Part shown: positions 1 through 9,852 of the stretch, piece by piece
Layout: each line of letters begins with the position of its first letter
Position numbering within the stretch: the first letter of the stretch is position 1
Assembly (NCBI GenBank): GCA_031551965.1
Contig: JAVBMW010000030.1
Location: 6,150 to 70,149 of the forward strand
Source: CALVGQ01 sp031551965
GTDB taxonomy: Bacteria > Bacillota_I > Bacilli_A > Erysipelotrichales > Erysipelotrichaceae
Length of the DNA stretch: 64,000 nucleotides
Direction: 5' to 3'
Position numbers and translations under genes: made by a program
The notes under the pieces: model-generated
What the model saw: the letters and a program-made list of their open reading frames with translations, nothing else
Database searches by the model: none
What the model was told of the DNA's origin: nothing

Positions 1-2070
1 GTACCTTTTAACTATAAAGAAATCGTTGGTTTTGTAGAATCAGTTTCAGAAACGCATAAAACAAAAGAAGAACTTGAAATGGAAATGGGCTTTAATTTAG
101 GAGTGATCACTCAAGTTTTGGATGTTGAGCCATTAATTAATGAAGAATTATTTGAATTAGCAGAGTGGATGTCAAAAGAAACTGTTTCCAGTAGGATCAG
201 TTGTTTTCAAGCGATGTTGCCTGCTAAACTTAAACCTATATCTAATAATCAAAAGATTAAAATGGAGAACTGGGTCAAAATAAACAAAGAGTTAGAGGAT
301 GAAAAAATTAGCCCTAAACAAATAGAGGCGTTTTCATGGTTGTTAGATAAAGGAGAATGTACTCTATCAGAATATCGTGAAAAATTCAAATCAGTTGGAA
401 AAGCACTAGAAGATAAAGGACTAGTAATAAAGTTTCAAAAAGAAGCAGTTTTTAAAGAAAGAAATATTGAAACGACAACTGGATTTCAGCTAACACAACT
501 TCAATCCATTGCGATGAACGATATCAAAAAATGTACTCAAGATGTTGTACTATTACATGGTGTGACAGGGAGTGGAAAAACCGAAGTTTATTTACAACTT
601 GCACAGGAAATCGTCAGTCAGAAAAAACAAGTGCTTATCTTAGTGCCTGAAATTTCATTGACTCCTCAAATGGTGAAGCGAGTTGAAAGTCGTTTTGGAT
701 CCAGTGTTGCGATCTACCATTCAGGTTTGAACAATCAGGAGAAATATGAACAGTTTATCCGGGTTAAACACAATGAAGTTGATGTGATCGTAGGTACTCG
801 TAGCGCGATCTTTATGCCATTTCATGAATTAGGTTTGATTATATTGGATGAGGAACATGATTCGAGTTATAAACAAGATTCAACGCCTCAATACCATTGT
901 AAAGATGTTGCGATCCATCGAGCTAAAACCCATGGATGTAAAGTATTATTAGGGAGTGCGACTCCAAGTTTAGAAAGTTATGCCCGTGCCGTTAAAAAAG
1001 TATATGGTTTATGTAATATGCCAAATCGCATCAATAATCAGATGCCTATAGTTACGTTGGTTGATACACAACTGGCGATGCGAAACAATGAAAGTTATAT
1101 CTTGACCAATGCATTAAAAGAGAAAATCGCAGAAAGATTGGAACGCTCTGAACAAGTGATTCTGTTGCTGAATCGAAGAGGATATAGTCCTACCATGCGC
1201 TGCAATAGCTGTAAGGAAACGGTGATGTGTCCACATTGTGATGTCGCAATGTCTTTTCATCGCGCTGATAATAGCTTAAAATGCCACTGTTGTGGTTTTA
1301 GTCAAGCTATCGTAAAAGAATGTCCAAAATGTAAAAAGAAATCATTTAGTATGTTAGGGGTAGGTACACAACGCTTGGTTGAAGAAGTTGAAAAAGCTTT
1401 TCCTACTGCCCGAATCGAACGGATGGATGCAGATACGACCCGTGCTAAAAACGCTCATCAAAAAATATTGGCGCAAGTTGAAAATCATGAAATCGATGTC
1501 TTGATTGGAACCCAGATGATATCAAAAGGAATGGATTATCCCGATGTGACCTTAGTAGGAATCATTAATGGTGATGCAGGATTAAATCACACTGATTTTC
1601 ATAGTGTTGAAACAACATTTCAATTGATCGTCCAGGCATCGGGAAGAAGCGGTCGATCTTCTAAACCGGGTGAAGTGGTGATTCAAGCATTTGACCCAAA
1701 TCATTATGCGATCCAATTGGGATCAAAACAGGATTATCAATCATTCTTTGTCAAAGAGATGAATTATCGCCATTTGAGCTTTAATCCACCTTACTCTTTT
1801 TTGATCAGTATTGTATTTAGTCATTTGAATGCACAAGTTGCGAGTAATGAAATGATTAAGCTGAAAAATTGGTTAATGGAGGAAGAAATCAAAGTATTAG
1901 GACCAAGTGAATTATTTAAATTACAGGACTTTAATCGTTATCGGATCATCTTAAAAGGTGATGATCGTGAGGCATTGCTTACTATTGTGTCCAAATCAAT
2001 CCAAATGTGCAAAGAGCTAAAATTTAAAAGTATGATCAAGGTCGATACAAGTCCTTTGACATTAGATTAG
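1..2070 (+). CDS. priA: Primosomal protein N' (PriA helicase), 5'-truncated by window edge
   Basis: PriA is the superfamily 2 DNA helicase that reloads the replisome at stalled forks. The reading frame is open from base 1 (VPFNYKEIVGFV...), which matches the N-terminal DNA-binding part of PriA, so the true start lies upstream of the window and the internal ATG at 79 is not the start. Visible motifs are Walker A GVTGSGKT (about base 559), the DEEH helicase box (about 847), and the eight-cysteine zinc region inserted in the helicase core (CNSC, CPHC, CHCC, CPKC between about 1201 and 1335). The C-terminal domain is complete. It is the first visible member of a co-directional operon; rsmB follows after 8 bases. 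Confidence 0.95.
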   Translation, partial: VPFNYKEIVGFVESVSETHKTKEELEMEMGFNLGVITQVLDVEPLINEELFELAEWMSKETVSSRISCFQAMLPAKLKPISNNQKIKMENWVKINKELEDEKISPKQIEAFSWLLDKGECTLSEYREKFKSVGKALEDKGLVIKFQKEAVFKERNIETTTGFQLTQLQSIAMNDIKKCTQDVVLLHGVTGSGKTEVYLQLAQEIVSQKKQVLILVPEISLTPQMVKRVESRFGSSVAIYHSGLNNQEKYEQFIRVKHNEVDVIVGTRSAIFMPFHELGLIILDEEHDSSYKQDSTPQYHCKDVAIHRAKTHGCKVLLGSATPSLESYARAVKKVYGLCNMPNRINNQMPIVTLVDTQLAMRNNESYILTNALKEKIAERLERSEQVILLLNRRGYSPTMRCNSCKETVMCPHCDVAMSFHRADNSLKCHCCGFSQAIVKECPKCKKKSFSMLGVGTQRLVEEVEKAFPTARIERMDADTTRAKNAHQKILAQVENHEIDVLIGTQMISKGMDYPDVTLVGIINGDAGLNHTDFHSVETTFQLIVQASGRSGRSSKPGEVVIQAFDPNHYAIQLGSKQDYQSFFVKEMNYRHLSFNPPYSFLISIVFSHLNAQVASNEMIKLKNWLMEEEIKVLGPSELFKLQDFNRYRIILKGDDREALLTIVSKSIQMCKELKFKSMIKVDTSPLTLD

Positions 2071-2078
2071 GAGTAAAT

Positions 2079-3311
2079 ATGGTAAGAAAACAAGCTTATG
2101 AAATATTGAAAAAAGTGTTGCTGGAACATGCTTACAGCAATCTTGCTTTAAAACAACTTCCTTTATCAATGTCAAAACAAGATACAGGACTAGTAAGTTC
2201 GATCGTTTATGGTACTTTACAAAATTATGATTATTGTAGCTATCAATGGATTGATTTTATTGATAAGAAATGCCCAAAAAGGCTTGAGATCTTAATCAAT
2301 ATGAGTATTTATCAGTTTATATTTCTTGATCGAATTCCTGATTATGCAATTGTCAATGAATCCTTGAATTGTATCAAGACACAAGAAAGAGGTTTTGTTC
2401 AAGCGATATTGTCTAAATATCTTGAACGTGGTGAAATTGAAGTTGAAAATAGTGATCCTATTAAATCCTGTAGTATCAAATATTCCATTCCTGAATGGAT
2501 ATTGCAGTTGTGGAAAGCCCATTATGGCGAAGAAACAATGATTAAAATTAGTCAAGCTATGATTAAAAATGATAAGAAACAAATGGGTCGCGTCAATCCG
2601 ATCTTGTGTGATTTCGAATTACTTAGAAATGATGAAAAGGTAACATTCCTTGATGATTGGGCATTTGAATATGCGGGTAATTTATTAGAGACAGACTATT
2701 TTAAATCAGGACAGGTCGTTATACAAGATTATTCAAGTCAACAAGTTGCGAAGCTTCTAAATCCTGCAAAAATGTCAAAAGTTTTAGATGCATGCAGTGC
2801 ACCAGGGACTAAAACTAGTATGCTGGCTGCGATAATGGAAAATACAGGTGAGATATATGCATGTGATCTTCATCGTCATCGTTTGGACTTAGTTGATGAA
2901 GCAATGAAGCGTTTGGGCATAAAAAATGTCAAAACTTTGGAAATGGATAGCACAAAACTACATGAATATTTCGGAACTGAAAGCTTTGACTCCATTTTAT
3001 TGGATGTCCCTTGTAGTGGACTTGGTACTTTGAGTCACAAACCTGATTTAAAATATCACATACAAGCTAGCGATTTGGATGCGATCATTTTGATCCAAAA
3101 AGAAATATTGGAAAGTGCCTGGACGGTCTTAAAAAAAGGAAAAGAGTTGGTTTATAGTACGTGTACCTTAAATAAAAAAGAAAATGAAAGACAAATCAGT
3201 GCTTTTATAAATAATCATGAAGATGCAAAACTTGTGAGTGAAAAAACTTATTTTCCACTTGCCGGATATCAAGATGGATTTTATATGGCGAAAATAATTA
3301 AAAAAATATAA
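2079..3311 (+). CDS. rsmB: 16S rRNA m5C967 methyltransferase RsmB
   Basis: This S-adenosylmethionine-dependent methyltransferase modifies C967 of 16S rRNA. The first ~130 residues have the helical NusB-like RNA-binding domain, followed by the Rossmann methyltransferase domain. The SAM-binding motif LDACSAPGTKT is near base 2788, and the two catalytic cysteines are in DVPCSGLGTLS (about 3005) and STCTLNKKE (about 3160). At 410 residues it is slightly shorter than the usual ~440. The start follows a GGAG site, 8 bases after priA. The priA-rsmB-rlmN-prpC-prkC-rsgA-rpe-thiN order is the standard one in Bacillota. Confidence 0.93.
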   Translation: MVRKQAYEILKKVLLEHAYSNLALKQLPLSMSKQDTGLVSSIVYGTLQNYDYCSYQWIDFIDKKCPKRLEILINMSIYQFIFLDRIPDYAIVNESLNCIKTQERGFVQAILSKYLERGEIEVENSDPIKSCSIKYSIPEWILQLWKAHYGEETMIKISQAMIKNDKKQMGRVNPILCDFELLRNDEKVTFLDDWAFEYAGNLLETDYFKSGQVVIQDYSSQQVAKLLNPAKMSKVLDACSAPGTKTSMLAAIMENTGEIYACDLHRHRLDLVDEAMKRLGIKNVKTLEMDSTKLHEYFGTESFDSILLDVPCSGLGTLSHKPDLKYHIQASDLDAIILIQKEILESAWTVLKKGKELVYSTCTLNKKENERQISAFINNHEDAKLVSEKTYFPLAGYQDGFYMAKIIKKI

Positions 3312-3345
3312 ACAACGTGGTAAAATGAAAGGCGGTGGTGATCAA

Positions 3346-4380
3346 ATGAAGACAATTTATGACTTTTCATATCAAGGATTAGAAGACTATTTCTTGTCCA
3401 AAGGAATGAAAAAATTTCGCGCTAACCAAGTGTTTGGTTGGCTATATCGCAAGCGTGCAGAAGCGTTTGAACAAATGAGTGATATCAGTAAAGACACGAT
3501 TGAAATGCTGAAAAATGAATTTGTGATCAATCCCATAACATTAAAAGAGAAACAAGTTGCGAAAGACAAAACAACTAAATTTTTATTTGAACTGTCTGAT
3601 GGAGCGTTAGTGGAATCGGTATTGATGCATTTTGATTATGGTAAAAGTTTATGTGTAACTTCTCAAGTAGGATGCAATATGGGTTGTAAGTTCTGTGCAT
3701 CAGGATTATTAAAGAAAAAAAGAAACTGTACTAGTGGTGAAATGGTTGCCCAAGTCATGATGGCACAACGATATTTGGATGAAACTGAAGAGAGGTTAAG
3801 TCATGTCGTCATTATGGGAACAGGTGAGCCTTTTGATAATTATGATGAAGTAATGAATTTCTGTAAAACGATCAATGATGATAAAGGGCTTGCGATTGGA
3901 GCGCGCCATATTACGATCAGTACATGTGGTGTCGTGCCTAAGATTTATGAGTTCTCAAAAGAAAAGGTGCAGTACAATTTAGCGATATCTTTGCATGCAC
4001 CAAATGATGAATTACGTCGTGAACTCATGCCTATCAATATGGCTTATCCATTAAAGGAACTCATGAAAGCTTTAAAAGAATACAGTCAGGAAAACAATCG
4101 TCGTCTGACATTTGAATATATTTTACTGGATGGTGTTAATGATACTGAGCAGCATGCAAAAGAGTTGGCTCAGTTATTAAAGGGATTCAATGCTTATGTG
4201 AATTTAATTCCTTATAATCCGGTAGATGAACATGGATATCAAACTTCAAAAGATTTTGTAACACTACGTTTTTATGATACACTGATGAAAAATCATGTGA
4301 AATGCACATTAAGGCAGAAACATGGTGAAGATATTGATGCTGCCTGTGGGCAACTTCGCGCAAAACATGAAAGGAGCTAA
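3346..4380 (+). CDS. rlmN: Dual-specificity RNA methyltransferase RlmN (23S A2503 / tRNA A37)
   Basis: Radical SAM enzyme that adds the C2 methyl group to A2503 of 23S rRNA and to A37 of some tRNAs. The iron-sulfur motif CxxxCxxC is in GCNMGCKFCASG (about base 3672), and the methyl-carrying C-terminal cysteine is in AACGQL near the end. I chose the ATG at 3346 rather than the in-frame ATG at 3325. The sequence AAAGGCGGTGGTGATC between them is the ribosome binding site of the later start, and family members begin close to this MKTIYDFS. Length is then 344 residues, normal for the family. Confidence 0.93.
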   Translation: MKTIYDFSYQGLEDYFLSKGMKKFRANQVFGWLYRKRAEAFEQMSDISKDTIEMLKNEFVINPITLKEKQVAKDKTTKFLFELSDGALVESVLMHFDYGKSLCVTSQVGCNMGCKFCASGLLKKKRNCTSGEMVAQVMMAQRYLDETEERLSHVVIMGTGEPFDNYDEVMNFCKTINDDKGLAIGARHITISTCGVVPKIYEFSKEKVQYNLAISLHAPNDELRRELMPINMAYPLKELMKALKEYSQENNRRLTFEYILLDGVNDTEQHAKELAQLLKGFNAYVNLIPYNPVDEHGYQTSKDFVTLRFYDTLMKNHVKCTLRQKHGEDIDAACGQLRAKHERS

Positions 4381-4383
4381 TTC

Positions 4384-5133
4384 ATGAAGTTTTTTGGTTC
4401 GACCGATGCAGGACTAGTCAGAAAATCCAATCAAGATGGATACATCATCGCATTCAATGAAGCAGGCGATGTTTTTGTGATTGTCTGCGATGGAATTGGT
4501 GGATCGAATTCAGGTGATTTAGCCGCAATGACAGCCATACAATATTTGTCCGATGCATTTAGTAGTACTCAAGACTTTGATACCGAAAAAGAATTGTTGG
4601 ATTGGCTTAAGAATGCTTTGAGTAAATGCAATGATGAAATATTCTCTTTATCGGCAGTTAGATTAGAAAATAAAGGGATGGGGACAACTTTAGTTGCACT
4701 TTTGGTAAGTAAGTTTGGTCAGTATGTCATCAACATGGGTGATAGTCGTTGTTATGGTTTATTTAAAAATAAGGAGTTTCGTTGTTTGACTGTTGACCAC
4801 AATTTGTTTAATGATCTAATCAAAAGTGGAGAAATGACGCCTGAGCAGGCAAATCAAAATAAACAAAAAAATTATTTGACCAATGCATTAGGGGTTTGGG
4901 ATAAAATAAAGGTCGATGTATTTAAAATTAAAGATGAAGTTGAACTTTTCTTACTATGTACGGATGGACTTCATGGGTATGTGGATGGAAAAGTTATAGA
5001 AAATATTGTGAAAGATAAAAAAATGAATCTTCAAAATAAAAACAAAGCACTATTGCAGGCATCTTTGGATGCCGGGGGCTATGATAATGTAACTGTTGTA
5101 TTAGTTAGTACTGAGAAGGAGGAACAGGGATGA
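4384..5133 (+). CDS. prpC: PP2C-family protein serine/threonine phosphatase
   Basis: Metal-dependent PPM/PP2C phosphatase of 249 residues that reverses phosphorylation by the adjacent PASTA kinase. Metal-binding and catalytic motifs typical of the bacterial family are present: the opening TDAGLVRKSNQD, VCDGIGGSNSGDLA (about base 4483), GDSRCYG (about 4738), LCTDGLHGYVD (about 4957) and GGYDNVTVV near the C terminus. It is cytosolic. The stop codon overlaps the kinase start (ATGA), implying translational coupling of the kinase-phosphatase pair. Confidence 0.93.
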   Translation: MKFFGSTDAGLVRKSNQDGYIIAFNEAGDVFVIVCDGIGGSNSGDLAAMTAIQYLSDAFSSTQDFDTEKELLDWLKNALSKCNDEIFSLSAVRLENKGMGTTLVALLVSKFGQYVINMGDSRCYGLFKNKEFRCLTVDHNLFNDLIKSGEMTPEQANQNKQKNYLTNALGVWDKIKVDVFKIKDEVELFLLCTDGLHGYVDGKVIENIVKDKKMNLQNKNKALLQASLDAGGYDNVTVVLVSTEKEEQG

Positions 5134-6845
5134 CACAAATCAATCAAATGATCGCAAATCGATACATGATTGTCAAACACATTGGTCAGGGTGGTATGGC
5201 TGATGTTTATGTTGCGGTAGACACTCTATTAAATCGTGAAGTAGCAATCAAAATATTACGTGGAGAACTTTGTAGTGATCCAATTAGCTTACTCCGTTTT
5301 CAAAGGGAAGCCCAAGCATCCTGTGCATTGATCCATCCCAATATCGTTGAAATCTACGATGTAGGAGAAGACAGTAATCATCATTATATCGTCATGGAAT
5401 ATATTCGTGGACGTACTTTAAAACAACTCATCAATCAACGTGGAGCACTATTAAAAGAAGAAGCAGTAGATATTATGAAACAACTTGTAAGTGCAACGCA
5501 GGAAGCTCATAAAAAAGGTGTGATCCATCGTGATATTAAACCGCAGAACGTACTTGTTAAAGATGATGGAACGATTAAAATGGTGGATTTTGGAATTGCA
5601 TTAGCTCATGATGCATTGCAGCTAACACAAGCAGATTCAGTCATGGGCTCAGTTCATTATCTGGCACCAGAACTCGCTCGTGGTGAAAGTGCAACTTATC
5701 AAAGTGATATTTATTCGCTAGGAATTCTGTTTTATGAATTATTGACAGGTGAAGTGCCTTTCCGTGGTGAAAATTCAGTGCAGGTAGCCTTATCTCATAT
5801 GCGAAATGAAATCCCTTCTGTAAAAGACCTAGTACCATCCATTCCTCAATCAATTGAAAATATTATATTAACTGCAACGGCAAAAAGAAAAGAGTATCGC
5901 TATCTTACAGCGACGCACATGTTGGCAGATTTGTTTGTGTGTTTGGATCCGGATCACCGTAATGTTGCAAAAGTTGTTTTTAAAGTAGAAGGCGAAGAAG
6001 AAGCCAACAAAACAAAAATGATCGATCGTGTTGAAAAAGTAGAACGTAAGACAACGAAACAAGCTAAAGCTTTAGAAAATACAAAGAAAAAAGAACCAAG
6101 ACCGATGTTTGCTTATTTTATATTGATTTTATGCATTATTTTAGCTGCATTTTTATTGATGTGGGTCGTATTTTTATCAACGACAATGAATCGAAAAAGC
6201 AGAATGGTTGAAGTTCCAAGTTGTATTGGCTATACAGTTACGGAATGTGATCAAATTTTAGAGACTGTAAATTTATCAATAAATAAAGCAAGTGGTAGCA
6301 TTGAATATGAAACTACAGATGATGTTGAAGCAGGCAGAATCATATCAATGATTCCAAATGAAGCAACAGAAGTTGAGAAAGGGACTAAGATCAAAATAAA
6401 AGTAAGCAATGGTATTTTTGCGACAATGGAGGATTATACAGGTCAAAACAACAAGGAAGTTAAGGCTATTATTACTGCAAAATATCCGAATATAAAATGG
6501 ATTGCTCCGCTTTCAGAACCAAGTGATTTACCACCAGGATCAATCATTCGCTATGAATCCAATAGTTTACAGCCAAATGAAAAATTTAATCCTAATGATA
6601 AGACAAAACAGATTCGTTTTGTGATTTCTGAGTATAAAACTTTAGAAATTCCAACTTCAATTATTGGAATGAATATTGAAGATGCAAAAACCTTATTAGA
6701 AGAAAGAGGAGCTCAAGTAATTTTAAACAGTATTGAAATGCCAAATGAAGAAGTGGAACAGGGAAAAGTTGTAACTTCTAATCCTGATGCAGGCAAATGG
6801 TATACACAGGAAGAAAGTAATTATATTACTTTATCTTATTATTAG
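5130..6845 (+). CDS. prkC: Membrane serine/threonine kinase with PASTA repeats
   Basis: Hanks-type kinase that senses muropeptides or lipid II and controls cell wall growth, division or germination in Bacillota. The N-terminal kinase domain (about residues 10-270) has the glycine loop IGQGGMADVY, the VAIKIL lysine, HRDIKPQN, DFG and the activation-loop/APE region. A basic juxtamembrane stretch precedes a single transmembrane helix at about residues 325-350. Outside lie three PASTA-like repeats (about 360-430, 430-500, 500-571). The middle one is divergent and lacks the usual VPxxxG opening. PrkC/StkP homologues commonly carry three or four repeats. It overlaps prpC by four bases. Confidence 0.93.
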   Translation: MTQINQMIANRYMIVKHIGQGGMADVYVAVDTLLNREVAIKILRGELCSDPISLLRFQREAQASCALIHPNIVEIYDVGEDSNHHYIVMEYIRGRTLKQLINQRGALLKEEAVDIMKQLVSATQEAHKKGVIHRDIKPQNVLVKDDGTIKMVDFGIALAHDALQLTQADSVMGSVHYLAPELARGESATYQSDIYSLGILFYELLTGEVPFRGENSVQVALSHMRNEIPSVKDLVPSIPQSIENIILTATAKRKEYRYLTATHMLADLFVCLDPDHRNVAKVVFKVEGEEEANKTKMIDRVEKVERKTTKQAKALENTKKKEPRPMFAYFILILCIILAAFLLMWVVFLSTTMNRKSRMVEVPSCIGYTVTECDQILETVNLSINKASGSIEYETTDDVEAGRIISMIPNEATEVEKGTKIKIKVSNGIFATMEDYTGQNNKEVKAIITAKYPNIKWIAPLSEPSDLPPGSIIRYESNSLQPNEKFNPNDKTKQIRFVISEYKTLEIPTSIIGMNIEDAKTLLEERGAQVILNSIEMPNEEVEQGKVVTSNPDAGKWYTQEESNYITLSYY

Positions 6846-6852
6846 GTGAACT

Positions 6853-7716
6853 ATGATCGGTAGAATAATTAAAATCGTATCAAATCAATACACTGTACTT
6901 TTTGAAGACAATTCCCAACAACAATGTGTGGCTATGGGAAAAGTACGCTTGCAAATCCAACCTGTAGTGGGTGATTTTGTAGAGGTAGAAGCTTTGGAAG
7001 GACAATTTGGAATTCAAAAAGTATTACCACGCAAAAATTCAATGATTCGCCCCGCTATCGCTAATGTGGATTATGCTTTTGTGGTCATGTCATGCAAAGA
7101 ACCTGATTTTTCAAGTCAGCTTGTTGATCGGCTTTTATTTCTGGTTTGTGCTGCCAACATTGAACCAATTTTGATAGTGACTAAATGTGATTTATTACAA
7201 GAGAATGACCCAGTATTTAATATTATAAACGATTATAAAAAAAGTGGTTATGTTGTACTGGAATGTCAAAAAAATCAATTGGATGAAAAGCTATCCGATA
7301 TATTAGAAGGAAAAGTTACTGTTTTAACTGGCCAAAGTGGTGTAGGTAAAAGCAGTCTTTTAAATCGTATCAATCCTGAATTTAAAATCAGTACCCAAGC
7401 AATTTCCAAGGCTTTAGGAAGAGGAAAACATACGACTCGTCATAGTGAACTCTTGCCTGTTGGTAAGGGATGGGTTGCGGATACACCAGGTTTTAGTTCA
7501 CTTGATTTTGAACATATGAGCGTATTAGATTTAAAGGAAGCTGTATTTGATTTTCAAGATTTTAATGAAGGCTGTCAGTTCAGAGACTGCAACCATTTAA
7601 ATGAGCCAAAATGCGCAGTGAAACAAGGCGTTGAAGATGGCAAAATTTCAAAAATAAGGTATGATCATTATATAGAAATACTCAAGATCATTCAAAACCG
7701 AAAGGAGAAGTATTAA
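6853..7716 (+). CDS. rsgA: Ribosome small subunit-dependent GTPase RsgA
   Basis: Circularly permuted GTPase that helps late 30S maturation. An N-terminal OB-fold is followed by the permuted G domain: G4 TKCD (about base 7178), P-loop GQSGVGKSSLLN (about 7330), the switch region with GRGKHTTRH and G3 DTPGF (about 7480). The C-terminal zinc finger has the expected Cys-x-Cys-His-Cys pattern in CQFRDCNHLNEPKC. Length of 287 residues is normal. It starts 7 bases after prkC and its stop overlaps the rpe start. Confidence 0.94.
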   Translation: MIGRIIKIVSNQYTVLFEDNSQQQCVAMGKVRLQIQPVVGDFVEVEALEGQFGIQKVLPRKNSMIRPAIANVDYAFVVMSCKEPDFSSQLVDRLLFLVCAANIEPILIVTKCDLLQENDPVFNIINDYKKSGYVVLECQKNQLDEKLSDILEGKVTVLTGQSGVGKSSLLNRINPEFKISTQAISKALGRGKHTTRHSELLPVGKGWVADTPGFSSLDFEHMSVLDLKEAVFDFQDFNEGCQFRDCNHLNEPKCAVKQGVEDGKISKIRYDHYIEILKIIQNRKEKY

Positions 7717-8363
7717 TGACAATCATAGCTCCATCTATTTTATCAATGGATTTTACCGATACCAAATCGCAAATTGAACAGCTTAATAATTCTAGCGCAA
7801 AATGGATGCATTTTGATGTGATGGATGGGCATTTTGTGCCTAACCTTACTTTTGGACCAGATATTTTAAAAGCGATGAAACGAAGTAGTCAGTTACTTTT
7901 GGATGTTCATGTCATGATTGAAGATCCAGAAAAGTATGCAGATATTTTTATTGATGCTGGTGCGGAAGTATATACTTTTCATTATGAAGTATTCAATAAT
8001 GATGAACAGTGTTTAGCATTATGCAAAAAAATCCAAGCGAAAGGCTGCAAAGCAGGTTTAAGCATTAAACCTAAAACAGAAGTAGATAAAATAAAAAAAC
8101 TTATTTCTCATTTCGATCTTATTTTGGTAATGAGTGTTGAACCTGGCTTTGGAGGTCAGTCATTTGATGAAAATGCTCCGCAAAGAATTGCGAAAATCAA
8201 ACGAATCATTGAAGAAAATCAATCCAATACCTTGATTGAAGTCGATGGTGGAATCAATGAAGTAACTTCTAAACTATGTGTTGATGTAGGCGCAGATGTT
8301 TTAGTTGCGGGAAGTTATATCTTTAAACAAAATATTAAAGAAGCAATAGAAAGCTTATTATGA
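7716..8363 (+). CDS. rpe: Ribulose-phosphate 3-epimerase
   Basis: TIM-barrel enzyme that interconverts ribulose 5-phosphate and xylulose 5-phosphate in the pentose phosphate pathway. Signature residues are visible: LSMDFT near the N terminus, HFDVMDGHFVPN with the metal-binding His/Asp (about base 7812), DVHVMI (about 7903), MSVEPGFGGQSF phosphate/catalytic loop (about 8131) and VDGGIN (about 8240). At 215 residues it is full length. It overlaps the end of rsgA by one base and thiN by four, so it is embedded in the same operon. Confidence 0.95.
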   Translation: MTIIAPSILSMDFTDTKSQIEQLNNSSAKWMHFDVMDGHFVPNLTFGPDILKAMKRSSQLLLDVHVMIEDPEKYADIFIDAGAEVYTFHYEVFNNDEQCLALCKKIQAKGCKAGLSIKPKTEVDKIKKLISHFDLILVMSVEPGFGGQSFDENAPQRIAKIKRIIEENQSNTLIEVDGGINEVTSKLCVDVGADVLVAGSYIFKQNIKEAIESLL

Positions 8364-8965
8364 AAAGGGCGATATTAGTTTTGTCCAATGCGATTTATGA
8401 TCCAATGTTAGAAGGAGACTACATTGGTGCTGATAAAGGGGCATTTATCTTATTAGGGTGGCTTCATCCATGCCGATTTGCGATCGGTGATTTCGATTCT
8501 GTAAGTCAAATTGAAAAAGAATTGATTTTAAACAATGCAAATGAAGTAAAATTGCTAAATTGTCATAAGGATCAAAGTGATATGGCTGAAGCAATGGATT
8601 GGATAGAATCAAATGATTATGAAGAAGTAGTTCTGTTGTCTGAAACAACAGGACGTTTTGATCATACCTATGCCTGTCTTCAAAGACTCGTGAAGAGTTC
8701 ACTCCCGTTTACGTGGATCGATTCTAAAAATAAAATTCAAATTTTAAAGTCTGGAAAACATAAAATACAAAAAGAAATTTATCCTTATATATCTTTTTTC
8801 TCTTTGGAAAAAGGAAAGATAACATTAAAGGACGTTGAGTATCCATTGAATAATTATGAAATGGATGTTCTAGATAGTTTAGGTTTAAGTAATGTGATTT
8901 TAAATGAATTTTGTTTAGTAGAGAATGATATGAAAGTATTATGTATTCAATCAAAAGATAAATAA
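8360..8965 (+). CDS. thiN: Thiamine pyrophosphokinase
   Basis: Transfers pyrophosphate from ATP to thiamine to make thiamine diphosphate. Family motifs seen are GADKGA (about base 8427), the substrate/metal motif GDFDS (about 8486), KDQSDMAEA (about 8568) and a TGRFDH stretch (about 8650). The C-terminal half forms the thiamine-binding beta-sandwich and is more divergent, as usual. It overlaps rpe by four bases. No thiamine riboswitch precedes it, consistent with constitutive expression in a housekeeping operon. Confidence 0.9.
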   Translation: MKRAILVLSNAIYDPMLEGDYIGADKGAFILLGWLHPCRFAIGDFDSVSQIEKELILNNANEVKLLNCHKDQSDMAEAMDWIESNDYEEVVLLSETTGRFDHTYACLQRLVKSSLPFTWIDSKNKIQILKSGKHKIQKEIYPYISFFSLEKGKITLKDVEYPLNNYEMDVLDSLGLSNVILNEFCLVENDMKVLCIQSKDK

Positions 8966-8979
8966 ATGGGGGAAACAAA

Positions 8980-9774
8980 ATGAAACTTACAGTTTTAGTA
9001 GATAATAATACTTACATAGATCAATACTATTTTGGTGAACCAGCCTTGTCTTTTTATATTGAAAATAATAACGATAAGATTCTATTTGATTTGGGGTATT
9101 CAGATTTATTTTTAAAAAATGCCAAACTAATGAATATTGATCTTGGTGCAGTAAATAAAATAGTTTTTTCTCATGGACACAATGATCACACTGGAGGACT
9201 AGTTCATATAAATAGAAATATTGATATTATTGCCCATCCTGATGCTTTTGCGATAACCAAAAATTCAGAAATGGAGTATGGTTCATTTGTTTCAGATACT
9301 GAAGTAAAAGAGAAATACAACTTCATTGGTGTGAAAGATGTTTTTGAAATATCTGAAAATTTATTCTTTATGGGTCAGATTCCACAATTAAATGATTTTG
9401 AAACAAGAAAGTTACTCGGATCAAAGATCTTAAATGATAATGAGATCGATGATTACACTCTCGATGATTCTGCCTTAGTTTATGTAGGTAAAGAGGGTTT
9501 ACATATTATTACAGGATGTTCACACAGTGGTATATGCAATATTATTGAGTACGCTAAACAAGTATTTAATAACGATCATGTTTTAACTGTGATTGGCGGT
9601 TTTCATTTGTTTGAAGTGGATGATCAAGTGATTCAAACCATCAAATATTTCAAAGAAAACAAAATAAAACAACTATATCCTTGCCACTGTACATCTTTCA
9701 ATGTCAAAGCGTTATTTAATGAAACGATTGAAATCAATGAAGTAGGAGTGGGTTTACAGCTTGAGCTTGAATAA
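8980..9774 (+). CDS. Metallo-beta-lactamase-fold hydrolase (MBL, DHPS-synthase-like)
   Basis: Cytosolic MBL-fold protein of 264 residues. The zinc ligand motif is present as FSHGHNDHTGG (about base 9169), a second ligand His lies in GCSHSGI (about 9517), and there are further histidines in GGFHLF and CHCTS. The architecture resembles the COG1237 group, often annotated as dihydropteridine-ribofuranosyl-aminobenzene phosphate synthase-like, whose bacterial substrate is not established. It has its own GGGGGAAA-type ribosome binding site 15 bases after thiN and probably ends the operon. The reaction cannot be named from sequence. Confidence 0.85.
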   Translation: MKLTVLVDNNTYIDQYYFGEPALSFYIENNNDKILFDLGYSDLFLKNAKLMNIDLGAVNKIVFSHGHNDHTGGLVHINRNIDIIAHPDAFAITKNSEMEYGSFVSDTEVKEKYNFIGVKDVFEISENLFFMGQIPQLNDFETRKLLGSKILNDNEIDDYTLDDSALVYVGKEGLHIITGCSHSGICNIIEYAKQVFNNDHVLTVIGGFHLFEVDDQVIQTIKYFKENKIKQLYPCHCTSFNVKALFNETIEINEVGVGLQLELE

Positions 9775-9852
9775 TGCATTTAAGAAATTATTCTTGTATT
9801 TCTTTAGATTTCTTTATATTTCATGTTTATAATATTTAAATCAGGAGGTCCT

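Noticed and set aside
79..2070. ATG at 79 as the priA start
   Set aside because: The frame is open and PriA-like from base 1; the gene is cut by the window edge.
8300..8360. Thiamine (TPP) riboswitch before thiN
   Set aside because: thiN overlaps rpe by four bases, so there is no untranslated leader, and no CTGAGA element is seen.
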